Below, one piece after another: positions 8,264-17,307 of a stretch of 64,000 nucleotides of DNA. Origin of the DNA: Hellea sp965224755 (GTDB taxonomy: Bacteria > Pseudomonadota > Alphaproteobacteria > Caulobacterales > Maricaulaceae). The DNA lies in assembly GCA_965224755.1 (NCBI GenBank), contig OZ245061.1:372001-436000 (forward strand). The letters run 5' to 3'. The notes below the pieces were generated by a model that did not search any database, was not told where the DNA came from, and saw only the letters and a list, made by a program, of their open reading frames with translations. Numbering within the stretch: position 1 is the first letter of the stretch; the number at the start of each line of letters is the position of its first letter. The position numbers were made by a program, and so were the translations under genes.

Positions 8264-9904
8264 ATGCTGTTTCTTCGCAACTCTTTGTTCCCAGTTATTC
8301 TATTTGTTGTTTTGCTTTGCGGTTTTACGATGGCCGCAGCCGCGCAAGATAGCGAACTGCAGGCTAAGCCGCCTGTAACACAGCAAGAGGCAGCAATTGA
8401 CCCAGCGCCGGTTGAGGCCCCTAAGGCTGAAATCTCTGCGCAAGCCGCGCCCGAAATTGATCTCTCCGACCCGGCTTTGATGCAGGCTTTGGACGCCCGC
8501 GAAAAGGCTGACCGCGCCATTGCCGAGGCGGTTAAGGCCCAGCAAGAGAAAATGGCCGCCCCTGCCCCTGCCGAAACGGTAGAGGTTCCTAAAAAGAAAC
8601 GGCCCTTCCCGACCTCGGCGGATGAGGCTAAAGCTTTGGGCCAAAAGGCACTCGATAAAATCATCGGCTGGCTGACCAGCCCGCCCTTTCTCGCGCAAAT
8701 TGGCGCGATTGCTTTAGTTTGGTTTCTGGCCCCGATATTCACGAAAGCTTTGCGCAAGCGGGTGTTCTTGTTCCGCGACCCGCCCGCCAAGGATGCCAAG
8801 CTTAGAATTGTTCGCGACTATATTTACCGCTCGCGGGAGTTTTTGCGCGCCGCGATGCAGGTGGCTCTGCTCGCGCTCTTTGCCATCATTTTGAAAAACA
8901 TTCCCCCGCTCGGGCAAGACTGGCTGGTCAAGCTCGCCCAAGGTCTCGCCGTGGTCTTCCTGCTCTACCGCGTGATTAAAACCTTTGTCTCCAATCCGCT
9001 GTTTCAAAAGCTCGCAACGTGGATTGTTATCCCGCTCGCAGTGCTGGCGGTGTTTGGCTATTATGACAATCTGATGGACACTTTGAACGGAACGACGCTC
9101 ATGAAAATGGGGGATACGCCGATCACGATTATGACGCTTGTCAGGCTCGGCATTTTCGGCGCGCTGTTTTTCTATCTCGGCAATATTTCCAATACTAAAG
9201 GCCAAAATGCCATCCGCTCTCAGGAAGGGCTGGACGTCGGTGTGCGCGAGATCGTCGCCAAATTATTCCAAATCCTGCTGTTCATCATTCTCTTTGTCTT
9301 GATTTTAAGCTTTGCCGGCATACCGCTCTCGGGGCTTGTGGTTATTTTCTCCGCAGTCGGCCTCGGTATTGGTTTTGGCCTACAGCCGATTGCCGCGAAT
9401 TTTATTTCCGGTCTTATCATCCTCTTTGACCGCTCGGTGAAGGCGGGGGATTTTGTTGTGCTGCCTGACGGCCAGCAAGGTACGGTCGAGGCGATTAATA
9501 TGCGCTCTACCGTTGTTGAAACCGCGGACGGCAAAGACATCATGGTGCCCAATACCAAATTTACCGAAGATGCCTATGAGAACTGGACGCATAAAGATCC
9601 GCGCCAACGCTATGAGGTTGAGTTTTCGGTGCATTACGATACCGATTTGGATAGTCTCGAAGATATTCTCATCCCCGAAGTGCTCAAACATCCGCAAGTG
9701 CTCAAAGAGCCGGAACTTCCCGATCTGGAACTCCGCAGTTTCGGCGATAGCGGTGTTAATATGGCGATCGAGTTTTGGTGCGAAGGTATTGATGACGGGC
9801 CGAATAAATTCACATCAGACGTAAATTTCATCGTCTGGCGCACGCTTAGGAAACATGGTATTACAATTCCTTATCCGCAACATGAGGTTAAATTGCTAAA
9901 ATAA
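8264..9904 (+). CDS. MscS-family mechanosensitive channel with large N-terminal region
   Basis: A 546-residue protein with a signal peptide ending near AAAAQ (about residue 28). A Glu/Ala-rich periplasmic segment follows to about 125, then several membrane spans between 145 and 350. The conserved MscS pore and beta domain includes GLGIGFGLQPIAANF and DFVVLPDGQQGTVEAINMR. MscS channels open under membrane tension to release solutes during osmotic downshock. It is larger than E. coli MscS (286 aa) and resembles the medium-size YbdG/MscM-type architecture. The C-terminal cytoplasmic vestibule is complete, ending at PYPQHEVKLLK. Confidence 0.9.
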   Translation: MLFLRNSLFPVILFVVLLCGFTMAAAAQDSELQAKPPVTQQEAAIDPAPVEAPKAEISAQAAPEIDLSDPALMQALDAREKADRAIAEAVKAQQEKMAAPAPAETVEVPKKKRPFPTSADEAKALGQKALDKIIGWLTSPPFLAQIGAIALVWFLAPIFTKALRKRVFLFRDPPAKDAKLRIVRDYIYRSREFLRAAMQVALLALFAIILKNIPPLGQDWLVKLAQGLAVVFLLYRVIKTFVSNPLFQKLATWIVIPLAVLAVFGYYDNLMDTLNGTTLMKMGDTPITIMTLVRLGIFGALFFYLGNISNTKGQNAIRSQEGLDVGVREIVAKLFQILLFIILFVLILSFAGIPLSGLVVIFSAVGLGIGFGLQPIAANFISGLIILFDRSVKAGDFVVLPDGQQGTVEAINMRSTVVETADGKDIMVPNTKFTEDAYENWTHKDPRQRYEVEFSVHYDTDLDSLEDILIPEVLKHPQVLKEPELPDLELRSFGDSGVNMAIEFWCEGIDDGPNKFTSDVNFIVWRTLRKHGITIPYPQHEVKLLK

Positions 9905-9916
9905 CGGGGACGCATA

Positions 9917-10741
9917 ATGGCTACAGATAAAGATACTGCAATTCGGATTTCTGACCTAGAGACCGATGTCAGGCGGCTAATGGCAGAATCCAAAGCCGGC
10001 AAAACCGTTTGGTATAAGGACTGGCGCGAAGTCATGAAGGCCGTTGCTCTGCCGTTCTCTTTTGCTATCGGCATGATTGCTTTTTATGATCAGGTGATTT
10101 TACGCGCTGATAAAGAGGATGCGGAGGCGGGGCGGCGCGCGGAAGCCAGCATGCGCGAGCTCAGTGATTTGAATGCGAAGACTTATGCATTAAATGCAAC
10201 AGGCGGGGGAGCGGAGTCCTCCGCCATCATTGCGGCCACTCAGGGACAGCGCGAAAGGCTTGTTAAAATTGCCTATGACTATTGGCAGCAAAAGAGGGGT
10301 TTCTTCACCTCCTCCGAGACACAGATATTGGCAAATGAGCTACAATTTTTAAACCAGACAGATAAGGCGCTGGAAGTGGCCAACAGACTTGACGACTTGA
10401 TCTATGGCGCCGCCGCAGAGGTTAATCATAATGTGTTTAAGGCGCGTATTCTTTATGTCGACGGCCCGGCTCAGAATATAGCCAAGGCACGGGAACATAT
10501 GCGCATAGCGACGAAACACACACTAGATTTACGCGAGCAACAAAAAATGCCGATGACGGCCACAATCGCAAGCGCGGCTTTAAATTATGAATTGCAAGCC
10601 GAGAGCAAGTGCGAGGATTTTCGCGGCTTTGCGCGGGTAACACAGTCTATATGGGACGAGAATCCAGAGTTGTTTGGGGGGCTAAAAGCCGACACGCGTA
10701 AGCTGCTCGATGTTTACGACGTGCGCTGCCCGGCAGAGTAA
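9917..10741 (+). CDS. Hypothetical membrane-anchored protein
   Basis: A 274-residue protein I do not recognise. It has a charged N-terminus, one predicted membrane helix (about 43-60, VALPFSFAIGMIAFYD), an acidic and Ala-rich linker, and a helical C-terminal domain (about 110-274). The spacing of paired helices there (AYDYWQQKRG, ALEVANRLDDL, KAREHMRIATKH) looks TPR-like. It starts 12 bases after the mscS stop on the same strand, so cotranscription with the channel is likely. Codon use matches its neighbours. Confidence 0.7.
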   Translation: MATDKDTAIRISDLETDVRRLMAESKAGKTVWYKDWREVMKAVALPFSFAIGMIAFYDQVILRADKEDAEAGRRAEASMRELSDLNAKTYALNATGGGAESSAIIAATQGQRERLVKIAYDYWQQKRGFFTSSETQILANELQFLNQTDKALEVANRLDDLIYGAAAEVNHNVFKARILYVDGPAQNIAKAREHMRIATKHTLDLREQQKMPMTATIASAALNYELQAESKCEDFRGFARVTQSIWDENPELFGGLKADTRKLLDVYDVRCPAE

Positions 10742-10744
10742 CCC

Positions 10745-12463
10745 CTACCACCCGCCGCCTCCGCCGCCTCCGCCGCCTCCGCCGGATGAGCCGCCGCCGG
10801 ATGAGCCTCCGCCTGAGGATTGGCTGACGGGGGCTGCTGCTGCGACGCCTGCGGTCATTGCGGTGGCCAGGGCGCTGCTCATTTTAAACGGGCTGCCGCC
10901 TTTGCCGTCCATCAGCGAGCCGTGGGCATAGCTAGGCTGATAATCTTTGGCTTCAAGCGGAAGCGTGTTCTCAAATTGTTTTGTCCAAGGTTTCTCGGCC
11001 CCCAAAGCCACCGCATAAGGCATGAAGCGCTCATAAAGCTCGGTGGTCATGGCCGGCGGTTTTTCGCCCAGCGGATTGGCCGTATTGATGCGGGCTTTCT
11101 CTGCTGTTTCCAAATAGAGTTTAAAGCCGTCAATTTCGGAACTAATCTGCGCGCCCTTTTTTGTTGGGGCGCGGAGCAGGATAAAAAACAAAATATTCAT
11201 CGCGGCAAGGGCGGCCAAAATAGCGAGAAAGACCGGGCCGTTGGTCGAGACGGGCTGCTTCATCACAAAGACGATAATGGCGATACTGGTCACCATGCCG
11301 AGCAGGCCCCAACCGGCATTTGATCTATGGTAATCCCGGCCATAATTTTTCTGAATATAGCGGGTAAATTTCGTGACCTTGCTGTAAAAGCTAGTGTCAG
11401 TGGTTTTATCCATGACGATTTTGCCGTCGCGCTCGCCAAAGAAAATATCCAGTAATTTGCGCTCATCTGGCAAAAGATTGGCCGTATTCCGATTGTCGAG
11501 CATGGACTGTAGTGTCGTCTTTTTCTTGGTCGCGTGGATATCGAGCACATCTTTCATCGACAGGCTCATGAGAGTTGCTGTCAGGGCGTCCATTTTGCGA
11601 AAGCCTTTATGGTGGATATGGTGTACGGCGGCGGCGGAATAATTTTTGGGCGGCTCATAGCGGGCAAAGACAGGCGGCTTTTGCGGGTCGCGCCCCACGC
11701 GTCCCCACATGGTCATATAATAGAAGAGCAGCGCTAAGCCGCCAAAGCCGAGCAAGATAGGCCCGCCTTTGCGAATCCAGTTAAGTTCGCGGAGACGCTC
11801 TTGGCTCATCGGGTCAATGAGGCCGGGGGCAATAGCGGCTGCGACGGTTAAGCCTTCCTTGCGGCGGAGACGCCGGATGGCTTCAAACCTTATGACATTA
11901 TACTGTGTTTCAGACGCATAATCTGAACCTGCCTCTTCAAATCCGCCCGTATAGGCGAGGTGTTCAATAATCTCTGCCCCTTGCGGGAAGATGATGGTGG
12001 CGGTGGCTTTCTCAATCGGGAAATTCCAATAAGACCCTGTCGCGTTCCAATAGATTTCGTCTTTATCGCTATGACGCCGAACCTGCTCATTGATATGATA
12101 TTTGATTTCATAGCGGTGCGGGCCGTTATCCAGAAATATATTGGCATTACCGATGCGCCATGTGACGGCATTTCCATCTGTGCTGATAGAATAAGCCTCT
12201 TTATTTCCGTCGCGGCGGATTGAGAGAAGCTCATATTCATTTTTGAGTTTTACGCCTTCAAACTTATAATAGAGCGGCATTTCCCGGAAGATGCCGCGGC
12301 GGATCTCATTGCCTTCGGAGATAATGTCGATGGTTTCCGTAATGACCAACCCGCCGCTTTGCTCGACTTCGATCTTGACATCATAGGAGGTTATTTTTTC
12401 TTCCGCCCATGCGGCCGTAAACAGCAAACAGGAGAGTAGAAACCCAAAAGCAAAACGTATCAT
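10745..12463 (-). CDS. DUF2207 membrane protein
   Basis: A 572-residue DUF2207 protein. A signal peptide ends near AAWAEE (about residue 20), and an extracytoplasmic beta-rich domain follows (TSYDVKIEVEQSGGLVITE through about 220). A membrane span near 235-255, a cytoplasmic region and a second pair of spans near 375-420 come next. The C-terminal tail is a Ser/Gly repeat ending in a pure Gly run and Trp, common in this family. Its start overlaps the lemA stop (ATGA), so the two are translationally coupled. DUF2207 and LemA genes are often neighbours; the joint function is unknown. Confidence 0.88.
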   Translation of the reverse strand: MIRFAFGFLLSCLLFTAAWAEEKITSYDVKIEVEQSGGLVITETIDIISEGNEIRRGIFREMPLYYKFEGVKLKNEYELLSIRRDGNKEAYSISTDGNAVTWRIGNANIFLDNGPHRYEIKYHINEQVRRHSDKDEIYWNATGSYWNFPIEKATATIIFPQGAEIIEHLAYTGGFEEAGSDYASETQYNVIRFEAIRRLRRKEGLTVAAAIAPGLIDPMSQERLRELNWIRKGGPILLGFGGLALLFYYMTMWGRVGRDPQKPPVFARYEPPKNYSAAAVHHIHHKGFRKMDALTATLMSLSMKDVLDIHATKKKTTLQSMLDNRNTANLLPDERKLLDIFFGERDGKIVMDKTTDTSFYSKVTKFTRYIQKNYGRDYHRSNAGWGLLGMVTSIAIIVFVMKQPVSTNGPVFLAILAALAAMNILFFILLRAPTKKGAQISSEIDGFKLYLETAEKARINTANPLGEKPPAMTTELYERFMPYAVALGAEKPWTKQFENTLPLEAKDYQPSYAHGSLMDGKGGSPFKMSSALATAMTAGVAAAAPVSQSSGGGSSGGGSSGGGGGGGGGGGW

Positions 12464-13014
12464 GTGCCGAACTCCACATTGGGGACGACGGCATCAGCCT
12501 CGTCAATTTCGAAATAGTCCTGCATTTTAAAGCCTAGCGGCCCGGCGATGAGGTTGGACGGCACGCTGCGCACTTTGATATTCAGCCCGCGCACAGCGCC
12601 ATTATAAAAGCGCCTCGCCATTTCGATTTTATCTTCGGTGTCGGATAGCTCATTTTGCAAATCGAGAAAGTTCTGGCTGGCTTTCAGCTCGGGGTAATCT
12701 TCGGCCAGAGCGATCAGTTTTCCGACAGGGCGTTTAAGCGCGCCTTCCGCCGCGCCGCGCGCCTTGGGGTCATTGCCTGCGGCCAGCGCCAGATTGCGCT
12801 TTTCGGTGACGTCAATAAACAGCTGTTTCTCATGTTTGGCATAGCCTTTGACTGTCGAAACAAGCCGCGGGATGAGGTCGGCGCGGCGCTTGAGCTGCAC
12901 CTCGATATCGCTCCAGCCGTTCTCCGCCATCTGCCGCAGGCCGACGAGCTGGTTGAAAATGACAACCCCGCCAATAGCGAGGAGGACGACAAGACCGAGT
13001 AGAATGAACAGCAT
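12460..13014 (-). CDS. lemA: LemA family protein
   Basis: A 184-residue LemA protein: an N-terminal membrane helix (about 3-22, LLGLVVLLAIGGVVIFN) and a soluble helical bundle. Family motifs are NGWSDIEVQLKRRADLIPRL and the C-terminal ARRFYNGAVRGLN with GFKMQDYFE. LemA proteins are inner-membrane anchored with the bundle outside the cytoplasm; their role is not well defined. It is the first gene of a two-gene unit with the DUF2207 gene. The length matches the family norm of about 185 aa. Confidence 0.94.
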   Translation of the reverse strand: MLFILLGLVVLLAIGGVVIFNQLVGLRQMAENGWSDIEVQLKRRADLIPRLVSTVKGYAKHEKQLFIDVTEKRNLALAAGNDPKARGAAEGALKRPVGKLIALAEDYPELKASQNFLDLQNELSDTEDKIEMARRFYNGAVRGLNIKVRSVPSNLIAGPLGFKMQDYFEIDEADAVVPNVEFGT

Positions 13015-13103
13015 AAGCTTACCCCTTTGATTTTAATCTAAGAGCATTCGAGCGGTTTGGCAAATGAGAGTTTGGGGCAGGATAATGGGGTTGTTGTCAT
13101 CCC

Positions 13104-13232
13104 CTTTATTCTGTCATTCCGGGGCCCGGAGGGAACCCGGAAGACCGAGCCGTTGGGCACCCTCTTTCGTTTAGCCCGCAAACTCTCGACCTTCCGGGTT
13201 CTGCTACGCAGCCCCGGAATGACAGAATAAAG
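13104..13232. repeat. Intergenic palindromic element with 22-bp perfect arms
   Basis: The left arm (13104-13125) and right arm (13211-13232) are perfect reverse complements over 22 bases, containing the TGTCATTCCGGGGC core. An inner 10-bp stem pairs 13134-13143 (AACCCGGAAG) with 13191-13200. Such tgtcattcc-type elements are dispersed in alphaproteobacterial intergenic DNA. Bases 13191-13226 recur at 31255-31290 with two mismatches. Confidence 0.8.
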
Positions 13233-13294
13233 ATAAGTTTGGACTGGACAATCACCATTTGAGTTTCGCGCCCGCCTCAGCTAACAGTCGCCTT

Positions 13295-14101
13295 ATGACC
13301 AAGCCTAAAAAACCCATCTGTCTTATCACCGGAGCTTCGGCGGGTATCGGCGCGGCGATTGCGCGCGAATATGCGGCCCGGGGCTGGGATTTGGCGCTGT
13401 GCGCCCGCCGCGAAGCGCCCATGACCGCGCTGGCGACGGCGCTGAAAAAAGACTTTGGCACTACCAGCCATATTTTCGAAATCGATTTGTTTGACCTCGA
13501 CGCTACGGATAATTTGCTTCAGCGTTTGAAGGCCAAGGGGCTCGAAATTGACGGGCTTGTTAATAATGCCGGTTATGGCCATCCGGGGTCTTATTTGGCC
13601 AGCGATTGGGATGACCATGCCAAGTTTATCCAGCTTATGCTGACAGCGCCGAGCGAACTGGCGCGCAAGCTCACCCCGGCCATGGCAAAGCGCGGTTTTG
13701 GCCGAATTATCAATGTCGCCTCTCTCGCAGGGCATTTGCCGGGCTCCAAGGGCCATACGCTTTATGCCGCCGTCAAAGCCTATCTAATCAAATTCTCGGA
13801 AAGCCTGAACGCCGAACTTAGCAGCAAAGGCGTGCATGTTACCGCGCTGTGCCCCGGATTTGTTTTTACCGAATTTCACGATGTTAACGGCACGCGCGAG
13901 GCGGTTAATAAAATGCCCGGCTTTATGTTTATGGAGGCGCAGGACTGCGCTGAACTCGCGGTCGAAGCTTGCGAGCGCAACCGCGCCGTCTTTATCCCCG
14001 GCGGGGTGAATAAATCATTGGCGGTTCTGGCGCGAATTCTTCCGGGCTCAGCGGCGCAAAAATTAATGGCAAAAAACTCCCACCGGATAAGAAAAGATTA
14101 A
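13295..14101 (+). CDS. Short-chain dehydrogenase/reductase
   Basis: A 268-residue classical SDR. The NAD(P)-binding motif TGASAGIG is near residues 10-17, NNAGYGHPG gives the NAG motif, a serine is in VASLAGHLPG, and the active-site Y-x3-K is in LYAAVKAYLIKF. ALCPGFVFTEF is the segment after the catalytic site. The ARREAP sequence after strand two favours NADP(H). The substrate is unknown. The ATG at 13295 is used rather than the TTG at 13259, which lies close to the palindromic element. It ends one base before pyrF, implying an operon. Confidence 0.88.
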   Translation: MTKPKKPICLITGASAGIGAAIAREYAARGWDLALCARREAPMTALATALKKDFGTTSHIFEIDLFDLDATDNLLQRLKAKGLEIDGLVNNAGYGHPGSYLASDWDDHAKFIQLMLTAPSELARKLTPAMAKRGFGRIINVASLAGHLPGSKGHTLYAAVKAYLIKFSESLNAELSSKGVHVTALCPGFVFTEFHDVNGTREAVNKMPGFMFMEAQDCAELAVEACERNRAVFIPGGVNKSLAVLARILPGSAAQKLMAKNSHRIRKD

Positions 14102-14102
14102 A

Positions 14103-14789
14103 ATGAAAGCCGACCCACGTTTATATGTCGCCCTTGACCTTCCCTCCTTGGACGCGGCTCGGGCCATGGTCGAGGCTTTGGGCGAGGCGGTTATCAGTTA
14201 TAAAATCGGATTGCAGCTTCTGCCTATAGGCGGGGCAGAGCTGGGTCAGGAGCTTAAAGCGCTTGGCAAAAATGTGTTTTATGATTTCAAGCTTCACGAT
14301 ATCGGCGCGACGGTCGAAAAAGCGGCGCGTTCAATTAGCGGTCTTGGCGCTGACCTTTTGACCGTGCACGCCACGCCCGATGTTATGGCTTCGGCGGCGC
14401 TAGGGCGAGGAGATAGCGATCTTAAAATTCTCGGCGTCACGGTTCTGACGTCGCTGGACCAAGCTGCACTGGAAGAAATAGGCTATCACGAAAGCGCCGA
14501 AGAGCTTGTCATGCGCCGCGTTGATCAGGCTTTAATTGCGGGCATAGACGGCGTTGTTTCCAGCCCGCTGGAAGCCGCTAAAATTCGCAAACGCGTGCCC
14601 GATGATTTCCTGATTGTGACGCCGGGCGTGCGCATGCCGGGCGGGGATAAAGGCGACCAGAAACGGATTGCCACGCCGCATGATGCCTTAAAGTCTGGAG
14701 CGTCGCATATTGTTGTTGGCCGCCCGATTACAGCGGCGGATGATCCGCAACGCGCGGCGCGGGACATTTTGAAAAACATGGGCGCTTAA
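14103..14789 (+). CDS. pyrF: Orotidine 5'-phosphate decarboxylase
   Basis: A 228-residue OMP decarboxylase, the last step of de novo UMP synthesis. The catalytic Asp/Lys network is in FYDFKLHDIGATVEKA, and the start LYVALDLPSLDAA carries the first conserved Asp. TPGVRMPGGDKGDQKRIATP and HIVVGRPITAADDP form the phosphate-binding end of the barrel. Length and motif order fit the bacterial type I enzyme. It begins one base after the SDR stop, so it is probably read from the same transcript. Confidence 0.95.
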   Translation: MKADPRLYVALDLPSLDAARAMVEALGEAVISYKIGLQLLPIGGAELGQELKALGKNVFYDFKLHDIGATVEKAARSISGLGADLLTVHATPDVMASAALGRGDSDLKILGVTVLTSLDQAALEEIGYHESAEELVMRRVDQALIAGIDGVVSSPLEAAKIRKRVPDDFLIVTPGVRMPGGDKGDQKRIATPHDALKSGASHIVVGRPITAADDPQRAARDILKNMGA

Positions 14790-14797
14790 GAAACCAC

Positions 14798-14826
14798 AAA
14801 AAAACCCTCCGCCCTAGGGCGAAAGG
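14798..14826 (-). terminator. Rho-independent terminator
   Basis: On the minus strand a perfect palindrome CGCCCTAGGGCG (14810-14821) is followed by GAGGG and seven Ts. It ends transcription of the secreted-protein gene at 14877-15527. Confidence 0.7.
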
Positions 14827-14876
14827 TCTTAGATGTGGACTTTCTTTATAGCTGAATTTATCTAGCTACGCAACCC

Positions 14877-15527
14877 CTAGCCGCAACGGCGGTCATGACC
14901 GCGGTTCCAACCGCCGCCGTGACCCCAGCGGTCGCCATAACGCGACGCATGTGTCACAACTGTGCAGCCTGACCAATAAGGCACGGCGACAGGGACAGGG
15001 TAACGGACATAAATGATCGGGCGGACAACGCGGTAATAGGTTGTCTGCGGAACGGGTTTTACGACATTATAGCAGCCGAGAACACGTCCGCCGCCGGGGT
15101 TGTGGACGCTGACCGGGCAAGACGTGGCTTGCAGGCTTTCATTCAAGCCAAGGCCGGGAACAGATGTTGTCCCGCCGGAAAAACCGTACATTTGGACATC
15201 GCCGCCTGTGTAACTATTGCTGATGGAGCCTGTGCCGTAAGTGGCATCTGCATAAGATGACGACATTGTACTGCCATATGAAGAGCCGCCATATGAAGAA
15301 CCATAAGAATAAGATGTGCTTGGCGATGCTCGGTAGCTGGACGTGCTATAAGACGGAGCCGACTCATATGAGGATACAGATGAGTTTGACCAACTGCCAA
15401 GCGCAGGAAGGCTCGAAGAAGACCCGGAACTATTGCAATAGGTTCCGCTGTTACAGCCGGCAAATGCCGCGCTGGATATAAGTGTTGTTGCGGCGATAGC
15501 TGCAACGGCTGAAATAATACGGGACAT
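14877..15527 (-). CDS. Ser/Tyr/Gly-rich secreted protein, unknown function
   Basis: A 216-residue protein with a signal peptide (residues 1-23, ending SSAAFAG). A low-complexity region of Ser, Tyr and Gly follows (25-105, repeated SSYGS-type units). The C-terminal part has Cys residues, R-V-V-R-P and Tyr/Val/Pro-rich sequence, then a Gly/His/Arg tail. The R-V-V-x-P...V-P-x-x-V-P segment also occurs in the protein at 15689-16804, so the two look like divergent paralogues. Probably exported to the periplasm or surface. I do not recognise the family. Confidence 0.7.
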   Translation of the reverse strand: MSRIISAVAAIAATTLISSAAFAGCNSGTYCNSSGSSSSLPALGSWSNSSVSSYESAPSYSTSSYRASPSTSYSYGSSYGGSSYGSTMSSSYADATYGTGSISNSYTGGDVQMYGFSGGTTSVPGLGLNESLQATSCPVSVHNPGGGRVLGCYNVVKPVPQTTYYRVVRPIIYVRYPVPVAVPYWSGCTVVTHASRYGDRWGHGGGWNRGHDRRCG

Positions 15528-15631
15528 AGACCCACCTCTCGTTTTGATACATTTGCCGTAAGCTCAGCAATTCATGTGCCAGACACGGAGAACTGGCAAA
15601 ATGATTCCCCTAAAAAGAGAGTGCCGAAATG

Positions 15632-15661
15632 AAAAAGCGGCACCTTTAAAAGGCGCCGCTT
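15632..15661 (-). terminator. Rho-independent terminator
   Basis: Read on the minus strand, AGCGGCGCCTTT and AAAGGTGCCGCT form a stem followed by TTTTT. It lies 28 bases after the stop of the secreted-protein gene at 15689. Confidence 0.75.
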
Positions 15662-15688
15662 CGTCTTCCCCACAAACTGTATAAGGCG

Positions 15689-16804
15689 TTAGTACGTCCA
15701 GCGTCCTTGAGGCGCGCCGTAACGGGCATTATGTCCGGGGTGCATATTATGAGGCGCTGGGCCGCATGTCGGCACAGGCGTTGGCACAGCGTAAGGCACA
15801 TTGACGACAGGATTAACCACCCGTGTCGGCAGTTTGCGCTTACAAATGACTTGCGTTGCCATGGTATTGCCAAACATTGTCGGGCCGGAGGTTTTTTCCC
15901 AATAGGTGCCATCAGCTCCGACATTGGACGCATAAGTGCCGTTTTGTGTCAGAACAGGCGTGGTGGCCTGTCCGCCCATCATAGGCGCAGAATAACGGCC
16001 CATGGCCGGGCCTTGGACGTAAGTGTCCGGCAATGTGATGCCGTAACTTTGGCGGCCCATTGCAGGCATTTGGGCCATCGTATCAGGCAGAGTAATGCCG
16101 TAACCTTGGCTACCCATTGCAGGCATTTGGGCCATCGTATCTGGCAAAGTAATGCCGTACCCACGGCTCATCATAGGAAAAGGACGCGGCGCAACGCCGC
16201 CATTGGCGAGAGGCTGCGGCACTGCGCGTCCTGAATTAAGCGCCATATCGGCGTGGGCAGGATTGCGGTCAACATAAGATGTTGGCACATAAGCAATGCC
16301 CGGCGTGAAGGTATTGTCGCCATATTGGCGCGGCGCAAATTTTGAAGGATCATAACCCTGTCCGGTCCATGTGCGCAAAGGCTGAGCAATGACAGGGGCT
16401 TGATAAACAGGCGGAGCGACATAAGGCGCGGCGATAGGCGCCATATCAACACGGATCGGCGTGCCGACATCTGTACGGCAATAATTGGTTGAGGTCGGGA
16501 AACATCCGCCTGTAAAGCCTGACGGCGCATCAGACAATCCGGCGCTCGGGCCCATGCTGTGAACGCGCATAATTGAAACATTTGGCGCGCGGTTGAACTG
16601 AACTGACCGCAGATGACCCATTGGGTGACGGGTATTTATTGTCATCGGACCAAACACAGGCTGTGTGCTCGGAATAACATTAACGGACATGCCGCATTGC
16701 GCGGCGGGGATGCCATAGCCGCATCCACCGGCTAATGCCGGGGTTGAAAACCCTATTAAACTCAGGCTGCTTACGGCCGCCAAACCTAAAACTTTGATAC
16801 GCAT
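15689..16804 (-). CDS. Secreted repeat protein with YGITLPDT units
   Basis: A 371-residue protein with a signal peptide (MRIKVLGLAA to TPALAGG, about 26 residues). Pro/Met/Tyr-rich sequence contains three consecutive repeats of the type YGITLPDTMAQMPAM near residues 220-270. Its C-terminal portion (LPTRVVNPVVNVPYAVPTPV) resembles the end of the 14877 protein. The ATG at 16804 is preferred over an in-frame start at 16900 because GGGAGA precedes it and the signal peptide starts there. The TLPDT motif recurs in the lipoprotein at 18708-19541. Function unknown; an envelope or surface role is inferred from export. Confidence 0.72.
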   Translation of the reverse strand: MRIKVLGLAAVSSLSLIGFSTPALAGGCGYGIPAAQCGMSVNVIPSTQPVFGPMTINTRHPMGHLRSVQFNRAPNVSIMRVHSMGPSAGLSDAPSGFTGGCFPTSTNYCRTDVGTPIRVDMAPIAAPYVAPPVYQAPVIAQPLRTWTGQGYDPSKFAPRQYGDNTFTPGIAYVPTSYVDRNPAHADMALNSGRAVPQPLANGGVAPRPFPMMSRGYGITLPDTMAQMPAMGSQGYGITLPDTMAQMPAMGRQSYGITLPDTYVQGPAMGRYSAPMMGGQATTPVLTQNGTYASNVGADGTYWEKTSGPTMFGNTMATQVICKRKLPTRVVNPVVNVPYAVPTPVPTCGPAPHNMHPGHNARYGAPQGRWTY

Positions 16805-16915
16805 TATCGCGTCTCCCACTTTGTTTTCGGGCCTTAGCCCGTTTTGATATTCACCACGCTCACCTTCATCAGCGAAGGCAGCTAAAAAATTACGGTGCAA
16901 AGGGCAAAGAGGGCC

Positions 16916-17113
16916 TTAAAAGTCGTAGGCTATCCCGCCGCGTTCCCAATCGCCAAAGCGTGTGGGTTCCGCACCTTTCGGCCCGGCATGTTCAGACGGA
17001 CGCTTAGCCTTTTCCGCCTTGGCCTTACGGCGCGCGGCAGCTTCCTCAAGCGCTCGCTTTGCAGCGGGGCTTAAGTCTTTATTCGGGGCGGCATTTTCGG
17101 GAATGTAGGACAT
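16916..17113 (-). CDS. DUF1674 / succinate dehydrogenase assembly factor 4-like
   Basis: A 65-residue protein whose C-terminus (GAEPTRFGDWERGGIAYDF) is the hallmark of the SDHAF4/DUF1674 family. In eukaryotes SDHAF4 binds flavinylated SdhA and helps assemble succinate dehydrogenase. The N-terminal half is a Lys/Ala-rich helix. Length is normal for bacterial members. It is divergent from rsmB. The sdh genes themselves are not in this window. Confidence 0.85.
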   Translation of the reverse strand: MSYIPENAAPNKDLSPAAKRALEEAAARRKAKAEKAKRPSEHAGPKGAEPTRFGDWERGGIAYDF

Positions 17114-17307
17114 TCCCTCTTGCTAACGCCCCAATGGCTATGCGTCAAACCTGTTGGCCTGACCTCACATATGAAAAACCCAAAGGCCGTCCGTGTGAGC
17201 CGTTTTGTTACACGATGAGCCTTAGAATTTGATTAAACGCGTGTTTGGGTTTCATTTACCATGTTTAACGCCGTGACGGGCTTCAAAAATTACTATAGGG
17301 GCGGCGC

